From the NCBI GenBank assembly GCA_029962745.1, contig JAPZVO010000109.1, forward strand, positions 1-64,000: DNA of 64,000 nucleotides, read 5' to 3'. Made by a program: the position numbers and the translations under genes. Shown here one piece after another: positions 41,140 through 52,143 of this stretch. This DNA comes from Echinometra lucunter. Its lineage: Eukaryota; Echinodermata; Echinoidea; Camarodonta; Echinometridae. The notes under the pieces are model-generated. The model saw nothing but the letters and a program-made list of their open reading frames with translations. It did no database searches and was not told the DNA's origin. Each line of letters starts with the position of its first letter. The first letter of the stretch is position 1.

Positions 41140-44100
41140 AGGCCCCGTAATCTCCGCCATTTTGTCCGGGGACATTTGAACACGATTTGCACGCTTCCTG
41201 AAGCCCCCATGAATAATTCATTTTGGAAGATGCTCCCCGAGGCCGCATATGATTTCCACGCAAAAGAAACGCAAACACAGTACAGCGCTGAGCATGCGCA
41301 TTAGGTAGAGGTCAACTCGCATTATCTATTTCTATATGTTAATAATTATATTCATACATAAATTTATTCCGAAGCAGCAGGTTCGGCGAATCAGTGCCCT
41401 TCAATTTTCTAATTATAATACAACTAATATTCCAAATGAAGAAGCAGTGTGACGTTGTTAATGTCTGGTTTCATCATAGCGTTTCATTCCTGACGATTCA
41501 CTGGTACAATCACATACCAAACTTCGAAATTTTATGAGTAATATTCAGAATAAGTAAGGAATTGCTGGTAACTCCTTGGAAGAAATGACCATTCCATATT
41601 ATGTTAGATAATCAGGGATCAGAGAGAGAAGGTGTGTGTGTGTGTGTGGCGAGCTAGGGGGAGACTGAGAAGAAAGAAAAATCAGAGAACGAAAGACAGA
41701 AAAAAATATACTAGCTAGGGAGAAACGATATATTGGAGGAAGAATGATCTCTCAGACATTCCTGTCTCAAATTATTAGACTTATTTCTACATTTGATAGA
41801 CTCTTCGGAATTCTTGATGTTGTTAAAAAGAGAGTGAAAAGGGGAGAATTAGGACAGCAACATTATCACAGAGTGAATCCATTGACATAAGAGGGGTTAA
41901 ACCTACTACCACCGGACCAAGTATATTATATTATATTCAAGTATCAGCAATCATGAGGTAGTAAACTGGATCAGATGCTGCACAATTCAGCAAACGTAGC
42001 AGGAATTTTCAGCTGGGGGGGGGGGGGGGGGGCAAGACGAGGACGGGAGGGTAGGTTTTTTTTTTTTAATTCGTGCATGAAAATGGCATTTTCTGCACAC
42101 TAAATTTCAGTATTAGGTGTAACTTACATGAGATGAAGCATATGCTATTTTGGGGTTTTTTTTGCTCGCCGATCAACGGGGGGGGGGGGGGGGGGGACAT
42201 GGCCCATTAGTGCCTCCCTTAGCTACACCCTGATTAATCTAATATCATGTGAGATCAGATCAGTTTAAAACCAGATCTCTCAACCAAGATGATACCTCTT
42301 CTGCATCATTAATATTATTATGCTTTCTAAAGAAAAAAAAACATTAAAGTGTGAGACCCCTCCCCCCCCCCCCCCCCCGAGTCATTTGTCGTTTTACCAG
42401 CTGATCAGTAGTTGTTGTGCTGAATTATCTGTTTTTACTCTGAAATCCATACAAGGTGGGTAAAAAAATAAAGAAAGCCCCCCCCCCCCCCAAAAAAAAA
42501 AAGAGAAAAAAAGAAAAAGAAAACAAATGTGTACAATGTATAATTGGCAATTGTTTTCCCCGGTGGCTTCTTCACTCTCTCTCCCCTGTTCTCTCTCCCT
42601 TTCTCCCCCCCCCCCCTCTTCCTCTCTTTCCCTCCCTCCCTCCCTCCTCCTCTCCTTTCCTCTTTCCCCAAAGTCACATCTTTATCTCGTTCATTTATTT
42701 TTATATCAAAATCTTTATTACCATCTCCATGATCTCACGTCATCTCTCTTGTTATCTCTTCTTTTGAGACATATATTTGTCTGCCACTCTCTTATTTTGT
42801 TTCACCACAATTTCTAAACTATTTAATCCTTTTACTTACAGAAAACAAAAAAAACTGGATTACTGGACGTTCAAAAAATTAAGTTAAGTTTATTAGCATG
42901 CTTACATGTTAACTGATCTAGTTTGAAATCTATAACAGATCTATGCCCAGTGTAGGTCTAATTACATCAGCTTTTTGGTAATGTTATAACTAATTTTCAC
43001 AAACTTAGGATTGTTTTTACCTTCATGTTGGTATGGCATTCTTGCATACAAAAATACACTTCATGACTAATTCATTAACATGAAAGTATTACAGTTTCTA
43101 ATCTTATACCTTCAGAAGAAGTAGCCCACATTTCCACAACACTGTCAGAATTGGAAGAGAAATTAGCCAATTTCAATTTCAAATGGCAAATATTTGTGTA
43201 AATGTGTTATTAAATTTACAATACTCCAAAGAATAAGTGAAATGAATGGCTGTACTCTTAAAGCGTCAGGAAGAAGCGTTTACAAAACAAATAAAAGAAA
43301 AAAAAATTGTGTTGAATATGTCCTATTTGATCATAAACGGGAATGTACTGGCATCTAAAATTTTATTTAGGATTGTTTTTTTTCTGTGGCTTACAGCAAG
43401 ATTGAGTGCCACTTGCAAAAGTGGGCTACTATCTTTCATGCATGAATTTTTTCTGCAAATATATTTTCTAAACTGATGCACGGATATCCTATTGTACTCT
43501 GGGGATTTTAAAAGATTATGGCCTATGCTACATCATACAATTCTTGATATTTATCAGGGTTTTACTCAACACATTTATCCTCTTTTCCAAACCTCCAATT
43601 GACAGATGGAACAATGATCATCTAAGAATTCACGGTTGCAAAGAATGTTTTGCATATTGGGCGTGAAAACAAGAACAAAGATTATCTTAATTTTCTTTAT
43701 ATACACATAAGGCCCTTTTCAAGCACCGAAATCAATAACCTCTTTACAAATTCGTACCAGTGATTTGTTACAATTGAGCGAACTTACAGCTGTGTTGAAA
43801 AATAGAAACTTCCTGTTAAGGCTAAAGGCCTATCAAAGACCTATCAGCTTGGCGGGCACTTCAGCGATAAGATTAGGGGCACTACAATGTCCCAATTTAT
43901 CTGAGAGAGAAAACTCTATTCTCAATTACGAACTAAAACTTATGATAGATCTGTGGATAGTAACTGGGGATGTGGCAGGCCAATTAAGTTAAAAAGCTTT
44001 TGATACAGTCCTTCTTTTTTTGCTAAATGTACCTATTACTATAACTTTGGGATATGTCCTGAATTTGATCTTGTCCATCTGCCATCAACAATGAAGATGA

Positions 44101-44463
44101 AGAGGTGCGAACTCCTGAATATCTCTCTTATGAAAAACATGAACAAGAACGAAATTTAACAAATACGTAAGACACGTGAGGTATGTAAGATACAGATTCA
44201 TAAACATGTATTTATTATAGCAAAATAAAGCTATGTACGCGATTGGACTCAATGAATATATCTGTCCACAAACTTGTCTTCTGGAAGGGCCTTCTCAACT
44301 ACAGTAGCTCCTCCAGAGCATAATCTATCAATGATGTTGAGAATTACATCCTTGAAAACCTTGAAAACCTTCAAATCCAAGTCAAATTGTATCTGATAAT
44401 ACATTGAACTTAACACAGGACATTCATGAGGATTGTGTTATCTCTTCTATATTTGTGCCTGGG

Positions 44464-44466
<3 letters not shown>

Positions 44467-44514
<48 letters not shown>
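44467..44514. repeat. (TA)n microsatellite
   Basis: About 24 TA units; gives I/Y alternating artificial frames on both strands. Confidence 0.95.
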
Positions 44515-44517
<3 letters not shown>

Positions 44518-44929
44518 TTGTGGCTAGATTGCTTTATAGATTGTTCATTATTATTATCATTATCATTACTATTTTTATTATTATTCAGAAAAACAGGATC
44601 CAGTCTGCACACTGGAAAGACTTTGCTTTGACAAAAAGCCCAAAGTTCAATCAAGGGCAACTATTATACTAATATTGTCCTATTATTTTACTGTCCTATA
44701 TCATCGTCACTGTTATCACTATTTATCAATATTGGCATAGACCTAGACCTATAATCAACAAATTTAATTTTCATACAGCCTACCTCTAAACTTCAACAAG
44801 TTCTTTTTTCCTCTCTGGATTTGTACATGTCTCAACAGAATCTATTTTATGGGAGAAGAAAAGCACCATCCTGAAAAGAAAGAAAGAAAGAAAAGAAAAA
44901 AAAAAAACAGTTCAAATTACATTTCTAGC

Positions 44930-46345
44930 CAGGGGCGTAACAGGTACCTGCTATCAGGGGGGGGGGGGGGGAGAGAGCCCCAAATTTCCCGGTAACTTGT
45001 CTATGTCTAGAATCTGTGGCGTAGCTACGACTGCATTTTAGGAGGACGGTAGTGCTCCACCGGCGTAAATCCAATTTGAGGAGTGGGGGATGAAAAACTT
45101 TTTAAACGATTTTTTCCCTCTCACACACATTTTTATATCTATTTTGCGAGCGAGCGAGCAAAAAATTAGCACTTTTCCGGTTTTGAATCGCATTTTCGAA
45201 TAAGAATTCTAAAATATGATGAAAGAGCGAAGCGAGCGAGCCAAAAATAACCACTTTTTTGTTTTTAGAAGCATTTTCAAATAGAAATTCTAAAATATGA
45301 TGGTTTTTTATGATAGATATTCAGAATTTTTATTAACTGATTAATTAAAATATATTTTCTTCCTTTAAAAGTGTGTCTGCATGGGGGGAAATTCATACAC
45401 ACCATCCCCCTCTTCCCCAAGTAGGGGTGATAGATCCCCCACCCCCCGGAATTTACGCCAATGTAGTGCTCCCTAGAGGGGAGGGTGCAGGGAGGGGGGA
45501 GTTTCCCCCCTCCCGCGCGAAGCGCGGAAGCTCCGACGTTTCTTTGAATTATTAGTTGTCGGTAATTAAGTCTATCTTCTGCGACGTAACTAGGATTTCA
45601 TTTTAGGGAGATGGTAATGCTCCCTAGGTGGAGGGTGCAGGAAGCTCCGACGTTTTTTCGTCGTCAGTTCCCGCTCTTCTTACGCTTTCTGCCTGTTATG
45701 GGGGGGGGGGGGGGGGAGGGGGCATACGATTAGCCAAAAATTTCCCGGTAATTAAGTCTAGAATCAGTGGTGTAGCTAGGATTTCATTTTAGGACGACGA
45801 TAGTGCAAAGCTCGCTCCCTAGGCATGCAAGGGGGAGGGAACAGCGAAGCGCGGAAGCTCTGACGTTACTTTGAATTGTTCGTTGACTGTTCCCGGTCTC
45901 TTGTTGCTTGTTGCGAAGCCCTTAGGTGGGGCCCAGGGTTCTGGCTTAGGGCCCCTGATGGGGGTCTACAGAGAAAGCCACTGCGCGGGGTCCAGGGTCC
46001 CGGAAACTCCGGAGTTTGGGTACTAAATTTTCCCTCATTTCTTTTGTTTTCCTTTGCTTTTATCTTTTCCCCCCTTTCCCTCTTTTCCCTCTCCCTCTTC
46101 CTCTTTCTCCCCTTTTTCCTTTTTCTTTCCCGTTCTCCTTCCCTTTCTCCTTCTTTCTTTCCCTTTCTCCTTCTTTCTTTTCCTTTCTTCTTCTTCCTTT
46201 CCCTTTCTCCCTTCCTTTTTTTTCCTTTCCCTCTCTTTCATTTTTTTCCCGGTGGCTTGGTGGATTTTCCCGCTGAAATCCTTCGGGGGGGGGGCACTCT
46301 GCCCCCCGGCTGTTACCCACTGTTTCTAGCTAGAAATAAATCTAT
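44930..46345. repeat. Cluster of related modules with GTGGCGTAGCTA..CATTTTAGG
   Basis: Modules containing TGGCGTAGCTACGACTGCAT, ACGTAACTAGGATTTCATTT and TGGTGTAGCTAGGATTTCAT occur near 45015, 45582 and 45770, followed by GTGCTCC..AGGG.GGAGGGTGCAGG and GCGGAAGCTCCGACGTT or close variants. GCGAGCGAGCGAGC and GCGAAGCGAGCGAGC lie near 45147 and 45230. The cluster ends in a CT-rich tract (46020-46250). It looks like several partial copies of one repeat. Confidence 0.6.
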
Positions 46346-47867
46346 ACAAGCTGTTGTCGCTCACTAGACCCCAGACTTTTGTACAGTCACTATACGTTGT
46401 ATGCTGCGTGCTCAACCCTTAACAGTTTCACTGAAAAAAAAAGAAGAAGAGAGAAATCAAGCTAGCAATAAGAAAAAAAAGACAAAATTTATGAGTTAAG
46501 CATGAAGAACACAAGGTAGCCGCTGTCACTGAACATCGAAGTCGTAATCGAGATTTTTCGCTGTCTGATGTGATTAAAATTCAGTAAAAATGAGATACAA
46601 CTGTAGTGATTATTTTGTGACAATTTGACGCAGATTTGCAAAACTAACGCTATGTACATCGAGATACGATCTGTGTAACGTTCGAACTCACTAACATGTA
46701 CAGTTAGTAGGACAGATTAGCAACGATCTTCGCTAAGACTAACTAAACGCTAGATCTAGCCTGTTTTAGGTCTGGACTATGTCTACATCTGAATTAGGTA
46801 GTGGACCGGGTCTAACAACAATAACAGATTTGCCAAAATAAAAAGGGGATCAGATTTAACTACTAGTCTTCCGATGTCAACTTATGTTAAACTTTAATTT
46901 GAAATGTAACAAGTTAACTCCCAGTAACACTAACAGTTAGCCAGGCCAGCTAACGTTTTCCTCACTTCACTTGACGTGGATTTGATTGCCAACATCTTCG
47001 GTTCTAACGTCGTTGGTCTAACTCTCATTAGGCATAACTGTTACTCTTCAACCAGGTCCAAATAATATCTTCAAGCCAATAGGCAAATTTATTCATCTAA
47101 TATATCAGTGAATAGGAAATATTGTTATTGAATATCATGTTGACTGATGGGGGGGGGGGGGGATAATTCAACAAAAGAACTCGGAGGATCCATGAGTACT
47201 GCACGAATTTTCTGAAGTCTTCCCGCCCGACACTCCGGGCAAGCTGTCAAGACCAAGAGAGTTCTAGTGGCAATCAAGCCGAAATTAAAGCTCACGACGA
47301 TGAAAAATGTACTGAAAGTTTAAGAGCAGATTGCCCAAAAATGTACTCATCAAAACACCTTTGCAACTTCTCAAACTGTAAATAAATACCAGTAGATCAC
47401 TCACAATGTTCGGATTTCCTTCCAATATAAAGTGAATTTAAGAAATTCAAACATAATTACAGTTGTGCTCACCGACAAACTTCTCCCCCCAAAAAGGATC
47501 ATTCCGTGCGGGTGACGTCATCACAGCCAACTAAGTTGTGGACACATGATGGAAGTGACGAAAAAGGTCATATTTCTTCTCAATCTATTCATTTGAATAT
47601 TTACCATATTCATAAGGCAGGATCCAAGCAAAATGTGAGAATATCGCAGTGAGCAAAAACAAAAATGAATGCATGAGGAAGAATTGATATTTTCCATTTT
47701 TATGGCTATCGGAATGGTATCGGGGGCTTCGGGAACGTTCAATGTACCCCCTGAAGTCAGATTGCAATACGCTTAAATACGCTTAGCCTGAATGGTGACG
47801 CAGTGATATATATGCCAATGAGGAAAATCCGCGGGTGCTTCATTTCTGTCTATACGGTGTTATATGT

Positions 47868-48839
47868 CTATGTCTCAGTATAATGTACAGAAAGTCTTTT
47901 ATAGGTATGAATGTACAAAGTAATTCTTCAGGTATCATGGAGTTAACGAACACATGACATTGACTGATGACGTCCATGCATTCTTTTAGTCCACTTTTTC
48001 GTAGGCCTATAATTCATAACGTTAAAAGAATGCATTATTTCGAAGAGTCTTCGAAATTATTTCCGAAGAATTACCTAGAAGAGAAATATATGCAGATAGA
48101 TAGATGGATAGATAGACAGACAGATAGAAAGATATGAATGTGTGGAAATCACAGGAGCAAATAGATTGATGAATATGAGACAGGTGGATGGATAAACAGA
48201 AAGATACCTATAGATATGTGGATGAATATGATATAGATAAGGATATGTGTAGATAGATAGGTAGCTGAAAGATAAATCGATCGAATGGATCGGTCATGAG
48301 CTCAACACCTTGAACCATGTGTTTCCTTTAAATGCTACTTGAATGATAACAGATTAGGAAAAAGGAAAATGAAGGTAAATAATAATTAAGCAACTAAGAA
48401 AGGGTTTCAGTTGTATGAAAAATTGCATGAAATAAATATTATAAAACAATTAATGAATAAGTTTTAGGAATTCATACCGTGTACATGGTGTGAATCGTCA
48501 CCTTTTAGCTGTGAAGTGTAGAATCGAAATCATGTACCTTATACATATCGAAGGGGAAAGATTTAGCTCGTAGTTAGTACACCTTAACCTTTGGAAGAGG
48601 GGGTTTTTCAGCAACTAAATCCAGTCCTATAATAATATTTCTAAATCTAGTTTACTTCTTATTGAGTTTATGGGACCTTGCCGTGTGATCAGTACCACTA
48701 AACAGAGCGTCTGGCCAACTCGGTTTCATTAGGTTACAACATGGCGCCATTTCTTTTCCATATTGTGCTTGCCCAACGTACAAACAAAACGCGCCATGTT
48801 GTTAACTATACGGCATCGTGTGTAAATAGCAGAGTAAAG
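47868..48839. mobile_element. TIR element copy B, piece 2 (inverted)
   Basis: Reverse complement of about 34480-35460 of copy A, including the GATA-rich tract and GTTAACTATACGGCATCG. It ends with GAGTAAAG at 48832-48839, and the third piece begins with the same GAGTAAAG at 51539-51546. Confidence 0.8.
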
Positions 48840-49574
48840 CAAGGGGGTGAAACTCCGCTTCTGCATCCGTCCAGCCATGGAGGGGGGGGGGGGGGGGGAT
48901 ATGGAGGGTCAAATTGATCCCGCGTTTTATGTACACAATTTTATCAACCTATAGCGCCGATCATTTTTCCGAGGATCAGCGAAAACAGGCTTGTTTGGGC
49001 TTGCGCGCAGCGCGTATCACATTTCTATGAATATTAATTACTTTGTATGTCTACTCTCTAGTAAAATATGTTGGTTTAAAAAAAAAATCACGGCACATGG
49101 ATATTTCTGTCTAGAATCAATCCTAAATACGGTACTATATAAATGATAAACTTCTAAATTATACACTTTTCAAAGCTATAATGGGCTTATAGTTCATACT
49201 TTGCCAGTACTACATTAAGTGGAGTTGACTTGATAACCAAATCTGCCTGTACAGTACCATCTGAGGACTACATCAGGTTTAGGTCCCCTTTAAAAATTAA
49301 AAAGAGAAAGAGGTTTGTGTAATGATTATTTTTAAAGCATTGTGGTGATAGGTCTATGAATGATGTCAAGCCCATACATAGCCACAGGCTTGGTCTAACT
49401 GTTACTAGTGTTAGGCCTAGTTCAATCATGTCAATGCTGGGTGACTTTAATGGCAAAGAAAACCTCAAGTTCAAGTTGGGTCTAGTCTAAGGAAGGTCCG
49501 TCATGAATTCAAACCAGGATATAGATTAACGCGAACGTGAATTAACATGAATCATGGCTAAAGTTTTACTTAGT

Positions 49575-49691
49575 CCGGGGGCCCGTTGCATAAAACGTTT
49601 TTTTTTTTGTTTTTTTTTTGTTTTTTTTTCCGTAGTTTCCTCAAATTTCCCCAGAAAAAACTCTGGCAAAGTTTTATGCAACGGGCCCCGG
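49575..49691. mobile_element. Short foldback MITE, GGGCCCGTTGCATAAAAC ends
   Basis: CCGGGGGCCCGTTGCATAAA (49575 on) pairs with GTTTTATGCAACGGGCCCCG (49671-49691) with one extra G. The interior is T-rich. No coding capacity. Confidence 0.82.
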
Positions 49692-50259
49692 ATCAATGTT
49701 CCCAGCAAGGCCCAGGGGCACAGGGACACTCACTCCAGCCGGCCAGCAATGGTTTAATCAGAATTAACATTATGCTTGGGAATATCGTACCCGTCCGTCT
49801 TGCAGTGCACTCAGCGTCAACTCCAGTTTCGAACAGATCAACATCTACCGCTGATTATCGCTGATTTAGCTAGCTTCAGTTGTTTATCCACAGGAGAAAT
49901 TCTACAGTTCTCTACGGAAAAAGGATAATCTCTTTGAAAAATATCGCCATTACATTATTTTTCTCTCTTGATTTAGCGTTGAATTGCGTACAAGAAATTT
50001 CCTAATTCTGGGCTTTGGAGGTTATGTCCCATACACTTTGTACAGGTAGCCTACGTTATGCTAGACAGACGATTAACAATTACGATGAAGACTGGTTAAC
50101 AAAATGTCGCTTTTCTTACTTTTCTGGTCATCTTATAATCTCATCCCATTCTGGATGCTCCTTTGAAGAATATCTGCTTCTTTGGGGTTTACTCTGAATT
50201 CTTTTCACAACACGCAGATTTGCTGAAACATATTTCTTGAGCGGTTTATGCTGAAATGG

Positions 50260-50480
50260 TCAAAAGCACTCCTCTGCCAATCACCATTTTACCCGAACTG
50301 CTGCCTCAAATCGCAGGGAATTGTGGGAAGGCAAAAAGGTAATATGCATGAGCTTATGCATTAAACATGAAGGCAATTACCCAATCATAAAACGATATTT
50401 GACAGTTTTATCTCATGAATAATAATTGACCCTCCTAAGTCGTCTTCAATTTTGCCGCGGCCGCCATTTTAGCCTAATTC
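50260..50480. promoter_or_regulatory. Promoter-like patch with YY1-type site
   Basis: GCCGCGGCCGCCATTTTAGC at about 50454-50473 contains a perfect YY1 core (AAATGGCGGC on the minus strand). CGCAGGGAATTGTGGGAAGG at about 50313-50332 resembles a ZNF143/Staf half (CCCACAATTCCC on the minus strand). On the minus strand the YY1 core includes ATGGCGGCCGCGGC, an open frame of only ten codons. No downstream gene was found. Confidence 0.3.
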
Positions 50481-51376
50481 AATTGCGGTTTATTAAAAAA
50501 CATACCAAATGAAAAGTCCGAAGACTAAAAATATCTGGTTCACGTTAAAAAACTACTACATGTAACAGACATTTACAGCTTAATATGTTAAAAATATTAA
50601 AAAGAACTTGCCAAATGAAAAAGGGAGGCAGAGACAGCTAAGAAGTACAGAAGAAAAAAGAACACAAGGAGGAAGGAGTGAAAGAAGAAAGGAAACAAAA
50701 ATGGGCAGGGGAAACAGAAGAAAAGGCAAAAGAAGAAAGAAGGAGAACCGCAAATGTGGTGGGCAAGCAGGTGATAAATATTACATTCATATACAAGAAA
50801 CAAAGTGAAATTCCTATTAACTGGAATGACTTATCAAAAATTGCACAGACCCTATACATGCATTTAAAGTTTCAATACATGAAATACCAATCTGTAAAAA
50901 TGTTCATAACATATTAAGAATACAACAATATGAATTAAGAATTGTGACTGAATGAGTATGAATCAAAATTGAAATTGAAAAATTGTAATTGATACCATCA
51001 ATAAAAAATCATTGAATAACTTACTACAAGATGGAAGCAATTAATGATTAATTTTCGATTGCCATTAAATTGAGAGAGAGGAGAAGAAAATGGAGAAAGA
51101 AGTACATGTATGAGGGAAAGGAGAGAAGGTATAAGGTAAAGAAAAGACAAGAAAAAAAAAGAGAAGAGAGTTCAATTTATGACAATACGAATTAAAATTG
51201 AATTAAACTTGAATTATTGATAGAAGTGATAATGTTGATTAAAGAGCTGATATTGCAAATTGAAGGCTAATGGATCATGTATGATTTAATCATTGCCACA
51301 AAATTGAAAGAAAAGAAAAGGAAAGAAAAATAAAAGAAACAGGGAGAAAGGAAATTGAGAAAGGAGATAAGACAGG

Positions 51377-51379
<3 letters not shown>

Positions 51380-51408
<29 letters not shown>

Positions 51409-51410
51409 TT
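51380..51410. repeat. (GA)n tract
   Basis: AGAGAGAG run within a wider AG-rich region (51060-51410). A second (GA)n lies at about 52106-52143. Confidence 0.9.
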
Positions 51411-51538
51411 CAATTCATGACAATAAACTACACTGCATGTGTAATGTAAAAGCCTATGGCATGTTAAAGGTCGAATTTTAGTTGCCTCTCTATAGCCTTC
51501 CTTCGGAAGGCATACTGTGTATGCATCGTATCTCTGTG

Positions 51539-52079
51539 GAGTAAAGAGTCATGCGCGCCCCCATGCGCCGCTGTACAATGACGGAGAATCCTTCAGCAGC
51601 CGCGCGGCCCAAAATAACCTGATTTTCCGGGTAATGTGCCAGGGAAACTCGGCTCTAACATAAAAAAAGTGGCAGAAGGTGGCAGCCAAATTTGGTATCA
51701 ACTTAAAGCTGAGACATCAGGAAAAACGCTGGTGATAAAATTTATTTGAAATTTCGTGAAAATCTAAACGTTTCTTATGGATTTATGAAAAATACGAAAA
51801 ATCAGTCTATTTTGTACGATAATTACCCTATTATATTCACGATGATTGTGTTTCTAACCATTTTAACCCATTCATACAATCAACGCACAATATGTCGAGT
51901 TTTACGGTTTTAAGTAGGAAATTCACACCCTTAATGTACATACCGGAGTTAGATATTTTACTGAAGTATTCTTCAAAGTATTGTCTTTTAATGGGGCATG
52001 ACAAAAATTAAAAAAAAAATAAATTGCCCAAAATGTCTTTTAGCGCACTTTGGTTTCGACCTGGCCCACTGTGCGGCGG
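51539..52079. mobile_element. TIR element copy B, piece 3 (inverted)
   Basis: Reverse complement of about 33824-34465, including CCTTCAGCAGCCGCGCGGCC, TAATGTACATACCGGAGTTA and the terminus CTGGCCCACTGTGCGGCGG. It closes copy B. The three pieces sum to about 1.8 kb, matching copy A at 1.9 kb. Confidence 0.8.
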
Positions 52080-52104
52080 CACTTGGAAGGGGTGAAAAAA
52101 CGCA

Positions 52105-52143
<39 letters not shown>

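Larger units (their letters stand above)
41140..47867. other. 6.7-kb insertion inside copy B; no gene recognised
   Basis: The sequence interrupts copy B between CTACATATCCCAGTAC and TATGTCTCAGTATAATG, whose shared CTCAGTA/CCCAGTA may be a slightly decayed target duplication. It starts CAGGCCCCGTAATCTCCGCC. It holds G tracts (about 42016-42032, 42179-42196, 44959-44971, 45702-45716, 47149-47161), C tracts (about 42362-42378, 42479-42490), CT- and AG-rich stretches (42540-42680, 46020-46250) and a TA tract. Frames at 43246-43476 and 43765-43992 are not recognised. No transposase was found, so the nature of the insertion is open. Confidence 0.45.
48840..51538. mobile_element. 2.7-kb insertion inside copy B with 8-bp duplication
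   Basis: The flanks GAGTAAAG (48832-48839) and GAGTAAAG (51539-51546) look like an 8-bp target duplication: copy A has a single related site. Eight-bp duplications suit hAT, P and some other families. The ends (CAAGGGGGTG.. and ..CATCGTATCTCTGTG) do not form an evident inverted repeat and no transposase is seen. Inside are a G tract (48881-48898), a short MITE (49575-49691) and a promoter-like patch (50260-50480). Confidence 0.5.

Noticed and set aside
42435..42817. Overlapping P/S/L-rich and G/E/R-rich frames
   Set aside because: Due to C runs and CT-rich low complexity.
45876..46367. 163-codon + frame rich in F/L/P/S and the opposed K/E/R-rich frames
   Set aside because: Produced by a CT-rich tract; both strands are open for compositional reasons.
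33824..52079. A single Maverick/Polinton-sized element with long inverted ends
   Set aside because: No polymerase, integrase, ATPase or capsid frames are present, and the internal TIR motifs show that the arms are two separate 1.9-kb elements.
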